Part shown: one piece after another, positions 1 through 6,590 of the stretch
How positions within the stretch are numbered: the stretch's first letter is position 1
Layout: each line of letters starts with the position of its first letter
From: B13-G4 sp030606805
GTDB taxonomy: Bacteria > Desulfobacterota > Desulfobacteria > Desulfobacterales > ETH-SRB1
Direction: 5' to 3'
Length of the DNA stretch: 15,144 nucleotides
Assembly: GCA_030606805.1 (NCBI GenBank)
Contig: JAUWFS010000061.1
Span: 1-15,144 of the forward strand
Notes under the pieces: generated by a model
What the model was told of the DNA's origin: nothing
Database searches by the model: none
Seen by the model: the letters and a program-made list of their open reading frames with translations, nothing else
Translations under genes and position numbers: made by a program

Positions 1-795
1 GATGCCGGAAACTTTTGCAACATACTCGGAAAGAGGACGGAGGCATTTCAGGTTGTATTTGTCCGTCCCCTTTCTTTTCGCCAAAAAGCCCACCACCTCT
101 TCCAGTACCGCATTGCCGGCTCGCTCACCAAGACCATTTACCGTAACATCCGCAAAATCCGCGCCGGCTGCAAGGGCGCTTATGGCATTTGCCGTGGCCA
201 TTCCAAAGTCATTATGGGTGTGGACCCCGATATCAATGCCAAGGCGGTTTCTCAGCCGCGTAATAGTTTCGAGCATCGAGACAGGGTCCATAATTCCAAG
301 GGTATCTGCAAAACGGATTCTGTTTAAACCTTCTTTCTCGGCCATAAGACAGACCTCCTCTACAAAATCCATATCAGCCCTCGAAGCATCTTCCAAACCG
401 AGTGAAAGATAACAGGATGAACTATCTCTAACTTGTCTTATACCTTCACGAACCTTGGCCAGCACCCATTTTCTATCTTTGCCAAGTTTGTTTTTTATAT
501 GGATATCCGAGACAGAGATGGACATAGCAAGGACATCAGGACAAAGCCTCAGACTTTGTTCTATATCGCCCGGAAGGCACCGGCACCAGAGGGCAAGTTT
601 CGGGCACCCAGCGAGTTTTCCGGCTTCTTTGATGAAGTCATCGATCTCGGGATTTTGCACTGCAATCCCCAACTCTATCTCATCAACACCCACCTCTATA
701 AGCAAATCAATGATACGCAGCTTTTCCGTCAGGTCAAAATAGACGTGGGCTGCCTGTTCACCTTCTCTCAATGTAGAATCGATAATTCCTTTCAT
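1..795 (-). CDS. nifV: Homocitrate synthase NifV, 3' end cut off by window edge
   Basis: NifV condenses acetyl-CoA with 2-oxoglutarate to give homocitrate, the organic ligand of FeMo-cofactor. Visible are 265 residues from the ATG at 795; NifV is normally about 370-380 residues, so roughly 100 C-terminal residues lie outside. The N-terminus has the DSTLREGEQ motif of the HMGL-like/isopropylmalate synthase family (residues 6-14, with the metal-binding Asp6). HTHND at 192-196 supplies the metal-binding histidines, and NGLGERAGNA lies at 220-229. The start is supported by GAGG about 10 bases upstream of the ATG. The reading frame runs open to base 1. The enzyme family alone cannot separate homocitrate synthase from 2-isopropylmalate or re-citrate synthase; the nif/mod context decides for NifV. 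It is the last visible gene of the operon, 147 bases after modC, and that gap is filled by a palindromic repeat ending next to the nifV ribosome-binding site. Confidence 0.92.
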   Translation of the reverse strand, partial: MKGIIDSTLREGEQAAHVYFDLTEKLRIIDLLIEVGVDEIELGIAVQNPEIDDFIKEAGKLAGCPKLALWCRCLPGDIEQSLRLCPDVLAMSISVSDIHIKNKLGKDRKWVLAKVREGIRQVRDSSSCYLSLGLEDASRADMDFVEEVCLMAEKEGLNRIRFADTLGIMDPVSMLETITRLRNRLGIDIGVHTHNDFGMATANAISALAAGADFADVTVNGLGERAGNAVLEEVVGFLAKRKGTDKYNLKCLRPLSEYVAKVSGI

Positions 796-811
796 CTGGA
801 TTATTCCTCAC

Positions 812-984
812 GTAGTTAGTCCAAAGGTGTTTAGACTGAAGGCTGAAGGGGACAGAAGAGCGTGATTGTCGCACTCTGGCGAAGAAACAGCAGCTTATCG
901 CACCAAACATGGCTTCAGGATGCGTCGTATCCTCACTTTTTCCTAACAGCCTTCAGTCTTCAGCCTATCCACCTGAGTAGTTAC
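812..984. repeat. Palindromic word-repeat element E1 (modC-nifV gap)
   Basis: The left arm (812-849, plus strand) and right arm (984-950, minus strand) match at 28 of 35 aligned bases with one 3-base gap. Both begin with GTA and end in CTGAAG-type words repeated every 7 bases. The right arm begins GTAACTACTCAGGT. It also encodes the last 13 residues and stop codon of modC. The left end stops a few bases short of the nifV Shine-Dalgarno site. In the operon mRNA it could fold into a long imperfect hairpin with a loop of about 100 bases. No transposase is present; it is MITE-like in form only. Confidence 0.75.
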
Positions 985-2094
985 AAAGCATTTTCTCCGC
1001 TGCTCCGGTTCTCTGCATTTTTTGCCGCATAAGGGGTGTGCCGCATCCGGGGCAAAGCAAACCCATACATTCTCGTGCACCTTAAAATCACTTGAAATTG
1101 CATGCAGTGTCATGCCGCCAATGTCAACTATTGCCATAAAGCCATTACCGTTATTTGTTCTTTTTACTATTTTCCCCCTGATTCGGTTCAGTTTGCTGTC
1201 AGGTACTTCATCTTCTTTTTTCAGCATGATTTTTTCCGGATGGATGCACAGATCAATAGTTTCCCTTTTTTCAAAAACAGGATATTTTTTGACTCTAATC
1301 TTTATGGGGTGTTCCATGCCGTCATTATTGATTTGTACTGTGGCTTCATGGTTGTTTATTCTGATCAGCGATACTTTTAAGATATTCTTGATCCCGACAA
1401 AACGGGCCACAAATTCGGTTTTAGGGTGATGGAACAGTTCGGAAGGGGATTCTATCTGTTCCACCCTCCCATCGTTAAGCACAGAAACGCGGTCTCCCAA
1501 CAATATTGCTTCATTCTGATCATGTGTAACATAAACCGTGGTCACACCTATTTCCTGCTGAATATTTTTCAATTCATCCCGTACTGATTCTTTGGTCATG
1601 GCATCCAGACTGCTCATAGGTTCATCCATAAGAAGTATTTCAGGTTCAACAACGAGCGCCCTGGCCAGGGCGGCTCTTTGTTTCTGTCCCCCGCTTAACT
1701 GGTGGGGGAATTTGCCCTTTTCTTTTGCAATACTTACTTTGCTCAAATAATACTCGACCTTTCGTATCATCTCATGCCCCTTGATCCTTTTGACCCTTAG
1801 CCCATAAGCAACGTTGTCAAAAACGGTTAGATGTGGAAACAGGGCATGGTCTTGAAAGACAAAACCAATTCTTCTTTTGTCAGGTGAAAGATTGCTTACA
1901 TCCCGGCCGCCGATAGAAACAGATCCGCTATCCTGTTCAGTCAGTCCAGCCATGACGGACAGTGTAGTTGTCTTGCCGCCGCCGCTCGGTCCTAACAGCA
2001 CATGGAATTCTCCTTGATTGATCTCAAGGTTTAAATTTTTCAGTACTGCCCGTCCGTCATAGCTTTTTGAGATTTCCTTTAATACAATACCCAT
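943..2094 (-). CDS. modC: Molybdate ABC transporter ATP-binding protein ModC
   Basis: ATPase subunit of a ModABC-type molybdate importer, on the cytoplasmic face of the membrane, feeding Mo to FeMo-co synthesis. The 383-residue product shows Walker A GPSGGGKT (35-42), Q-loop Gln81, signature LSGGQ (133-137), Walker B ILLMDE (153-158), D-loop SSLD (161-164) and switch His191. A TOBE-like C-terminal domain (about 240-350) follows, typical of ModC/CysA/PotA-type ATPases. The start at 2094 has only a weak purine-rich site (GGGG about 9 bases upstream) but matches the family N-terminus. It is separated from modB by 319 bases holding a palindromic repeat, unusual for a mod operon. The last 13 codons and stop are read from repeat E1, so the C-terminus is probably not ancestral. 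ModC is preferred over other ABC ATPases because modA and modB lie just upstream. Confidence 0.9.
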   Translation of the reverse strand: MGIVLKEISKSYDGRAVLKNLNLEINQGEFHVLLGPSGGGKTTTLSVMAGLTEQDSGSVSIGGRDVSNLSPDKRRIGFVFQDHALFPHLTVFDNVAYGLRVKRIKGHEMIRKVEYYLSKVSIAKEKGKFPHQLSGGQKQRAALARALVVEPEILLMDEPMSSLDAMTKESVRDELKNIQQEIGVTTVYVTHDQNEAILLGDRVSVLNDGRVEQIESPSELFHHPKTEFVARFVGIKNILKVSLIRINNHEATVQINNDGMEHPIKIRVKKYPVFEKRETIDLCIHPEKIMLKKEDEVPDSKLNRIRGKIVKRTNNGNGFMAIVDIGGMTLHAISSDFKVHENVWVCFAPDAAHPLCGKKCREPEQRRKCFVTTQVDRLKTEGC

Positions 2095-2177
2095 CGCTAT
2101 TTACCCCGCTTGTACCCTGAACAGGGAAACGTCAAAGTAGATTCCAACTTAGTCAATTAGAAGGATTTTAAAGATGC

Positions 2178-2369
2178 CTAAATACGAAATCCGAATGTCG
2201 AAATCCGAAACAATATCAAAATTCGAATATCAAATGACCAAAACTTTACCACTCTCCAGCGTGGTTGCGCAATATTTATCAAGGTCTTCGAAAATATCAT
2301 TTGTTTTGAATTTAGGATTTGGAACATTCATATTTGTTTCGAATTTCGTGCTTTGAATTTCGAATTTAC
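2178..2369. repeat. Palindromic word-repeat element E2 (modB-modC gap)
   Basis: This element occupies most of the 319-base gene-free stretch between modC and modB. The left arm (2179-2213, plus) and right arm (2368-2334, minus) match at 28 of 35 bases, and similarity continues more weakly inward. The arms consist of CGAAATC/CGAATGT-type words every 7 bases. The rest of the gap (2095-2177 and 2370-2413) shows nothing recognisable beyond the weak modC ribosome-binding site. A 60-codon open frame on the plus strand falls inside the element and is not credible as a gene. Confidence 0.7.
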
Positions 2370-2413
2370 AAAAAATAAATTAAGCAAGAAAATTTGCTAT
2401 TTTACTATCTTGT

Positions 2414-3205
2414 CTATGAAAATGATGTAGCACTGACCCTTGATTTGAATATCAACAGCAATGTAAAGGAAAACACCAGCAAGAGCAGAGCAACAGCGGT
2501 TGAGGCGGCCAGCTCCCCTGACATGGCATTCTGATAAATGGCTACAGTCATCGTTTCGGTTTTAAATGGAATGCAACCCGCCACCATGGAAGTCGCACCA
2601 AACTCTCCCAGCGCCCTTGCCCAGGTCATAATCATGCCGGTATAGATGCCGTTTCTCGCCAGCGGGAGTAGAATCGTTTTAAACGTATAGAATTTTGACG
2701 CTCCCAGGGTCAATGAGGCATTGATGACATTTTTATTTATCGATTCAAACGCGTTCCTTGCTGATTTAATTAGAAACGGAATCGAAACAAAAAGCTGCGC
2801 AATTATGATCCCCTTTTTAGAAAATATCAGGTCAATTCCGCAGTTCCTTAACATACTGCCAAACTTACTATTTCCTCCCAACAGGATTAGTAGAGCCAAC
2901 CCCGCAACCAGAGGGGGCATGCAAATAGGAAGATCAACCAATGTATCGAGTATCTCCTTACCCTTAAAGCTTTTCATTGCCAGTAAATATGCCACCGGGA
3001 TCCCCAGACACAACGCCAGCAAGACCACTATCAGCGATGTTTCAAGACTTATTGCTATGGCTGACAAAACCAGCGGAGATCTGAACTGATTTATCAGCTC
3101 TCCAAACGAAGTCGCTGTAAAAAGAGCAAGCATGGGGAGCACAATCAGGCACACAAAGATTCCCGCAATAAGCGATACTGCCAGGTCAAAGGAAAGACTT
3201 TTCAT
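2414..3205 (-). CDS. modB: Molybdate ABC transporter permease ModB
   Basis: Inner-membrane permease of the molybdate importer, 263 residues, close to the usual ModB length of about 220-270. It is very hydrophobic, with about six membrane segments. The binding-protein-dependent permease (EAA) loop that contacts ModC is visible as ASLTLGASKFYTFKTILLPL (starting near residue 163). WARALGEFGATSM near residue 196 is also typical of ModB/CysT-type permeases. The ATG at 3205 follows the modA stop codon directly (TAAATG). Its ribosome-binding site GGTGGA lies inside the modA coding end, indicating translational coupling between binding protein and permease. Confidence 0.92.
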   Translation of the reverse strand: MKSLSFDLAVSLIAGIFVCLIVLPMLALFTATSFGELINQFRSPLVLSAIAISLETSLIVVLLALCLGIPVAYLLAMKSFKGKEILDTLVDLPICMPPLVAGLALLILLGGNSKFGSMLRNCGIDLIFSKKGIIIAQLFVSIPFLIKSARNAFESINKNVINASLTLGASKFYTFKTILLPLARNGIYTGMIMTWARALGEFGATSMVAGCIPFKTETMTVAIYQNAMSGELAASTAVALLLLVFSFTLLLIFKSRVSATSFS

Positions 3206-3970
3206 TTATTCCACCACTTCAAACCCATGTTTTTTGAAAATCGCTTTACCTTCAATGCCCAGAAGATAATGAATATATTCATTTGTCTCCTTTTTATGTG
3301 TCACCATTTGGCAGACCGGAATAATACTTTTGAAGTTATATTGCTCCGGAATGTCAACAATTCTTACCTTGCCGGACTGAACCGCATCCGCTTTCCAGAC
3401 AATAGAAGCATCAGCGTTATTCCCTTCAATCCATAACACTAATTGCTTAACTGCTTGTCCCTTTGCCCTTACATTCATCTTTGATTCTTCGAGGCCCGCT
3501 TTTTTAAATATTGCAGCAGAAGCGCCACCTATGGCACACGCCTTAACATCGCCCAATACGAGCCGGTTGTTGCTATCGAGAAAATCACCAAGCGAGTTAA
3601 CCTTACCATTCCCTTTAGGGGTAATGATAACAGGAGTATGATAGGCAACAGACGTATAATCTTTTACGTGGCCTTTTTCCTTTAAGATTTTTGCCCACTT
3701 GTCGCTACCCGGGATAAAGACATCAGGGGATTGCCCGACCAGTATCTTGTTGCCCAGTCTTCCGCTTCCTTCATAATCATACAGAACCTTTACCCCGTAT
3801 TTTTTCTCGAATTTCTTTCCTATCTCATTTAACGGTAGCCGCATCCCCGCTCCGGCAAAGACAAGGAGTTCCTTAGATTCTTTTTGGGCAAAGGCAGTAG
3901 AAGAAATAAGGCAAACCAATAATGTCAATAGAAACGCTTTATATTTTTTCAAATCGCCAAGTGCTTTCAT
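3206..3970 (-). CDS. modA: Molybdate-binding periplasmic protein ModA
   Basis: Extracytoplasmic substrate-binding protein that captures molybdate (possibly also tungstate) and delivers it to ModB. The 254-residue product has a Sec signal peptide: basic residues 8-11, a hydrophobic stretch about 13-25, and a likely cleavage site after Ala28 (AFA|QK). The mature part starts with LLVFAGAGMRLPLNEIGKKF, matching the ModA oxyanion-binding loop region, followed by GSGRLGNKI and PDVFIPGSDKWAK. The ATG at 3970 has AGGAG at good spacing. The DUF364-type gene ends only 9 bases upstream and modB begins directly after. Tungstate or another oxyanion cannot be excluded from sequence, but the nif setting favours molybdate. 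Confidence 0.9.
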   Translation of the reverse strand: MKALGDLKKYKAFLLTLLVCLISSTAFAQKESKELLVFAGAGMRLPLNEIGKKFEKKYGVKVLYDYEGSGRLGNKILVGQSPDVFIPGSDKWAKILKEKGHVKDYTSVAYHTPVIITPKGNGKVNSLGDFLDSNNRLVLGDVKACAIGGASAAIFKKAGLEESKMNVRAKGQAVKQLVLWIEGNNADASIVWKADAVQSGKVRIVDIPEQYNFKSIIPVCQMVTHKKETNEYIHYLLGIEGKAIFKKHGFEVVE

Positions 3971-3979
3971 GATAACTCC

Positions 3980-4726
3980 TTAAGAGGCTTGAAAACACAG
4001 CCTTTCCAGGTTCAAAATTTTGCTGGTGCCGGCAACTGTTGTGCCGTAAACATATAGGGGCTTCTGGTATTTCTCTGAGAGAGAAATCAACTGAGACAGG
4101 CTGTCATTTACTACTGTTGAGCCTGTCGCCAAAATAACATCACAGGTTTTAAAAAGCTCTTCTGCCATTTTCTTGCCATCCCAGATAAGCACTTCATATT
4201 TTATTTTATTAATATTGTCTTTATCCATGTCCGTTACCTTGACGTTTTGGGCAGCCAAGTTTTTGGAAAAATTATCTATTATAGCCGGCTGGAATCCAAC
4301 AATTCCAACCTTCACGTCAGCACTGTATTTATCAATGATTGTCCTTGCTATCTCCCTGGCGCATAATTCAGGTTCCTTGTTTTTGCAGTGAATAGTCTTG
4401 TCGGCTGCGTCCACGTAACGCATTACAGCGTTGAGCGTAGCAATAAAAAGGGCTCGATCATTGTTATCTGTTAATTTTAATTCAAGTATTTTTTTGAGCT
4501 TACCCTTGAAATTCCCTGGGGCATCTGTGAATGCCTGTCCCAAGGCATTCTTGAAATCCGCCTGGATTAAGAATTCCTTGCCTTGAAGCAAAGGAAAATC
4601 CTTTCTTTCTGTTTCACCTATAGCCTCTTCAGATGTCAGTATTTTAGCTGTAATGTTGACCTCACTTTCCAGAAGACCATTCTCATCAGCTAAATCAATT
4701 AGGGCAGTTTTTAGTTTTGTATACAT
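3980..4726 (-). CDS. DUF364/DUF4213-type putative metal-chelation protein
   Basis: A 248-residue protein that I assign to the DUF4213 (N-terminal) plus DUF364 (Rossmann-like C-terminal) family, described as putative heavy-metal chelation proteins; no reaction is established. Visible features are ALGQAFTDAPGNF (61-73), DRALFIATLNAVMRYVD (90-106) followed by IHCKNKEPELCA with paired cysteines at 114 and 122, a nucleotide-fold-like GIVGFQPAI (141-149), and DVILATGSTVVNDS (196-209). I place the start at the ATG at 4726, 8 bases after AAAGG. A GTG nine bases upstream is in frame but overlaps that site. It lies 15 bases after the NifX-type gene and 9 bases before modA, so it sits between cofactor carrier and Mo uptake. 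A role in handling Mo or a cofactor intermediate is inference only. Confidence 0.7.
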   Translation of the reverse strand: MYTKLKTALIDLADENGLLESEVNITAKILTSEEAIGETERKDFPLLQGKEFLIQADFKNALGQAFTDAPGNFKGKLKKILELKLTDNNDRALFIATLNAVMRYVDAADKTIHCKNKEPELCAREIARTIIDKYSADVKVGIVGFQPAIIDNFSKNLAAQNVKVTDMDKDNINKIKYEVLIWDGKKMAEELFKTCDVILATGSTVVNDSLSQLISLSEKYQKPLYVYGTTVAGTSKILNLERLCFQAS

Positions 4727-4741
4727 TTTTTTCACCTTTAG

Positions 4742-5056
4742 TTATACTATATTGGCAATAGGGCCTTCATGGATTACCGGTTCGATGCCAAGCTCTTCTA
4801 ACTTTGAGGCAGGAACTTCACCTATCTGTGTCACATAGATCTTGCTGCAGTCTTTGAGCAGGGATGCTATCCGACCAAATTTTTCAGCGTCAAAGGAGTG
4901 ATCCGGGTCTCCTACCGAAAGGGACTCGGTCTGCCGTTCTTCCACAAATGTGATTTTATCGTTACAGTCATAGATCAAAAACCGTTTGGCCATGCCAAAG
5001 TGGTTGTTTACGTTCGCTCCATCTGTTGAAACTATAGCTATTCTTAAGCCCGCCAT
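4742..5056 (-). CDS. nifX: NifX-type iron-molybdenum cofactor carrier protein
   Basis: A single-domain, 104-residue member of the NifX/NafY/NifB-C-terminal family (dinitrogenase iron-molybdenum cofactor family), whose members bind NifB-co or FeMo-co intermediates in transit. The N-terminal strand and loop LRIAIVSTDGANVNNHFGMA (4-23) carry the conserved NxHFG-type pattern, and the fold ends with VIHEGPI. The frame is open upstream to 5149, but those extra 31 codons are read from palindromic element E3. The ATG at 5056 has a proper AAGGAG site and gives the family N-terminus. NifB in this window carries its own NifX-like C-terminal domain, so two such domains are encoded. NifX and NafY cannot be separated from sequence alone. 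Confidence 0.85.
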   Translation of the reverse strand: MAGLRIAIVSTDGANVNNHFGMAKRFLIYDCNDKITFVEERQTESLSVGDPDHSFDAEKFGRIASLLKDCSKIYVTQIGEVPASKLEELGIEPVIHEGPIANIV

Positions 5057-5062
5057 TTTTAT

Positions 5063-5068
5063 CTCCTT
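5063..5068 (-). promoter_or_regulatory. Shine-Dalgarno site deciding the nifX start
   Basis: AAGGAG on the minus strand, 6 bases from the ATG at 5056. It selects the short 104-residue protein over the 135-residue frame that begins inside repeat E3. Confidence 0.8.
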
Positions 5069-5070
5069 TC

Positions 5071-5222
5071 GTAAAAGTTTCACCACGGAACAACACGGAG
5101 TTTCACTGAAAATTGAAAACAATGAGTAAGTGTAACTACTCAGGTTCACACCGTGAATCTAACAACCTGAACAGTTACGATAATTCAGTGTATTTCCGTG
5201 AAAATCCGTGGTGAACTATTAC
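5071..5222. repeat. Palindromic word-repeat element E3 (amidotransferase-nifX gap)
   Basis: The outer arms 5071-5110 (plus) and 5222-5184 (minus) match at 31 of 39 aligned bases. Both read GTAA.AGTT, then CACCACGGA, CACGGA and CACTGAA at a 10-base period. The element begins 2 bases upstream of the nifX Shine-Dalgarno site and ends 15 bases from the amidotransferase stop codon, so it fills the gap almost exactly. A second, shorter inverted pair is nested in its centre. Confidence 0.8.
5132..5179. repeat. Nested inner inverted repeat within E3
   Basis: GTAACTACTCAGGTT (5132-5146, plus) pairs with GTAACTGTTCAGGTT (5179-5165, minus), 13 of 15 identical. The centre carries a TTCAC-ACC-GTGAA hairpin. 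The first 14 bases of the left arm are identical to the right terminus of element E1. Confidence 0.7.
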
Positions 5223-5237
5223 GGCAAATCAACTGCG

Positions 5238-5939
5238 TTATAGACTATTTTGTGCTTCCAATGCCTCTAATACGGAGTACATTACCTGATTGATATTTGT
5301 GAAACGCTGATTATCTGACAATATTTCACTTTCAGTCTGGACATATTGAGATTTGTCCAGTTCATTCCGGCAGTTGTTTATAAGCGCTTTTGCTGACTGT
5401 AATGTAGTTTCAAGGTGAAATTGAAAACCTACTATACGATTGTTTATTATAAAACCTTGATTTTGGCACGCTTCACTTGCAGCTATTGCCTTTGCTCCCT
5501 GTGGCATATCAAAGGTATCACCATGCCAGTGAAATGCTTCCATTTGATCAGGAATTACTTCTGACAGGACTGTGCCATCTACTTCAGGTGATCGACTAAT
5601 ATTAAACCAGCCTATTTCCCGATGCTTATTCTGACATACCTTTGCCCCTAGTGCGTCCGCAATGAGTTGTGCGCCAAGACATATACCAAGAACAATTTTA
5701 TTGGATTCAATGGCTTGTTTTATGAAAAGCTTTTCAGCGTTTAACCACGGGTGTTTTGCTTCATCATAGATGCCCATTGGTCCACCCATGACTATTAGCC
5801 AGTCAATTTCTTTTACCAGGGGTATTTGTTGGCCTTTGTATAAATGTGTAGCCGTTAATTCATGTCCCTTTTCCCTCAATATTGGCTCAATACTACTCAA
5901 GTCTTCAAAAGGTACGTGTTGTAAGTAGTGAATTCTCAT
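5238..5939 (-). CDS. Class I glutamine amidotransferase of unknown substrate
   Basis: A free-standing class I (triad) glutamine amidotransferase domain of 233 residues, similar in kind to the GMP-synthase-type GATase domains; it would hydrolyse glutamine or a gamma-glutamyl compound in the cytoplasm. The nucleophile elbow is GICLGAQ with Cys87. The catalytic His175 and Glu177 are in GFQFHLETT. The oxyanion strand MGGPMGIYDE is at 51-60, and FHWHGDTFDMP (136-146) is typical of this subgroup. All three catalytic residues are present, so it should be active. No synthetase partner domain or gene is visible here. It starts 17 bases after the ferredoxin stop, so it is co-transcribed with nif genes. 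Its acceptor and its role in nitrogen fixation are unknown. ATG at 5939 is preceded by purine-rich AGGCAGG. Confidence 0.8.
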   Translation of the reverse strand: MRIHYLQHVPFEDLSSIEPILREKGHELTATHLYKGQQIPLVKEIDWLIVMGGPMGIYDEAKHPWLNAEKLFIKQAIESNKIVLGICLGAQLIADALGAKVCQNKHREIGWFNISRSPEVDGTVLSEVIPDQMEAFHWHGDTFDMPQGAKAIAASEACQNQGFIINNRIVGFQFHLETTLQSAKALINNCRNELDKSQYVQTESEILSDNQRFTNINQVMYSVLEALEAQNSL

Positions 5940-5956
5940 TTGCCTGCCTTTCCTTA

Positions 5957-6262
5957 TCAGCTCAATAGATACTCTTCAGCGGCTACACCGTCTTCCAGAG
6001 CATCCAGAATCTCATCAATTATATCTTCGCTTTCAACATTTCCATACCAGAAATTTTCCGGATAAATAACCATTATAGGCCCGTTGTCGCACTGTTTCAT
6101 GCAGCCTGTGCTTGTAAGCAGCGCATCCATTCCCCTGTCGAGTATTTCGTTTTCTATGTAAGGTATGAAATCCGTAGAACCTTTTTTGTTACACTTACCC
6201 TTAATTTCCCCTGATGCCCTGAAACTTGAACAGACAAAAATATGATGTTTCGGTTTTTCCAT
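5957..6262 (-). CDS. Thioredoxin-like [2Fe-2S] ferredoxin
   Basis: A 101-residue ferredoxin of the thioredoxin-like [2Fe-2S] family, which includes the Clostridium pasteurianum 2Fe-2S protein and the nif-linked Azotobacter Shethna protein I. The four likely cluster ligands are Cys11 (FVCSSFRASG), Cys24 (GKCNKKG), Cys54 and Cys58 (TGCMKQCDNGP). The C-terminus has the usual WYGNV motif (72-76) and an acidic helix. It is probably an electron carrier or protein-interaction partner for nitrogenase or cofactor assembly, and is commonly encoded in nif regions. The ATG at 6262 has a strong GGAGG site. It lies 17 bases upstream of the amidotransferase and is separated from nifB by 328 bases, so it may head a sub-operon. 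Confidence 0.9.
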   Translation of the reverse strand: MEKPKHHIFVCSSFRASGEIKGKCNKKGSTDFIPYIENEILDRGMDALLTSTGCMKQCDNGPIMVIYPENFWYGNVESEDIIDEILDALEDGVAAEEYLLS

Positions 6263-6310
6263 TATGATTCCTCCATATAATCTATTTTTAACCTTGAACC
6301 CTACCTTGAT

Positions 6311-6338
6311 AGTATAGGAATTTCCATTTTATGCCCAA
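6311..6338 (-). promoter_or_regulatory. Weak candidate sigma-70 promoter upstream of the ferredoxin
   Basis: Minus strand TTGGGC, a 16-base spacer, then TATACT, ending about 49 bases before the ferredoxin start. The -10 box matches 5 of 6 consensus bases and the -35 box only 3 of 6. It lies in the non-repeat part of the 328-base gap and would drive the ferredoxin-to-nifV half of the cluster. It is a chance-level candidate. Confidence 0.22.
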
Positions 6339-6369
6339 TGAATTCGGTAACATAGAATAGATGAGTAAA

Positions 6370-6578
6370 AAGTGTCTAAAGTGAGCTAAAGTGCCTAAAA
6401 TGCCTAAAGTTGTGGTACGCCTTTGGCGTGCTATCTATTTTCAGAGCTTGATTATAAGTTTAGCCGGAAATAAAGTGAGCAAAGTTGTATGGTGAAAAAA
6501 TTAAAATTGGCAGCGCCGAAGGCGCATTCCTTAACTTTAGGCACTTTAATATACTTTAGCTCACTTTAGGCACTTATG
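6370..6578. repeat. Palindromic word-repeat element E4 (nifB-ferredoxin gap)
   Basis: This element accounts for most of the 328-base gene-free stretch 6263-6590. The outer arms 6371-6393 (plus) and 6576-6554 (minus) are identical at 22 of 23 bases, made of CTAAAGTGAG/CTAAAGTGC words at a 9-10 base period. Pairing continues inward through TGCCTAAAGTT to a small hairpin on each arm: ACGCC-TTT-GGCGT (6418-6430) and GCGCC-GAA-GGCGC (6514-6526). The loop holds a decayed copy of the same words near 6473-6487. The bases from 6263 to 6369 contain only the ferredoxin ribosome-binding site and the weak promoter candidate. Confidence 0.82.
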
Positions 6579-6590
6579 TCCGCACCCATA

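Noticed and set aside
2..819. Open frames on the plus strand at the left edge
   Set aside because: They are antisense to nifV, whose minus-strand frame has clear family motifs throughout.
2174..2356. 60-codon open frame on the plus strand between modC and modB
   Set aside because: It lies wholly inside palindromic element E2, is antisense to the operon, and its composition follows the repeat words.
5057..5149. Upstream start extending the NifX-type protein by 31 residues
   Set aside because: The extension is read from element E3; the ATG at 5056 has a proper Shine-Dalgarno site.
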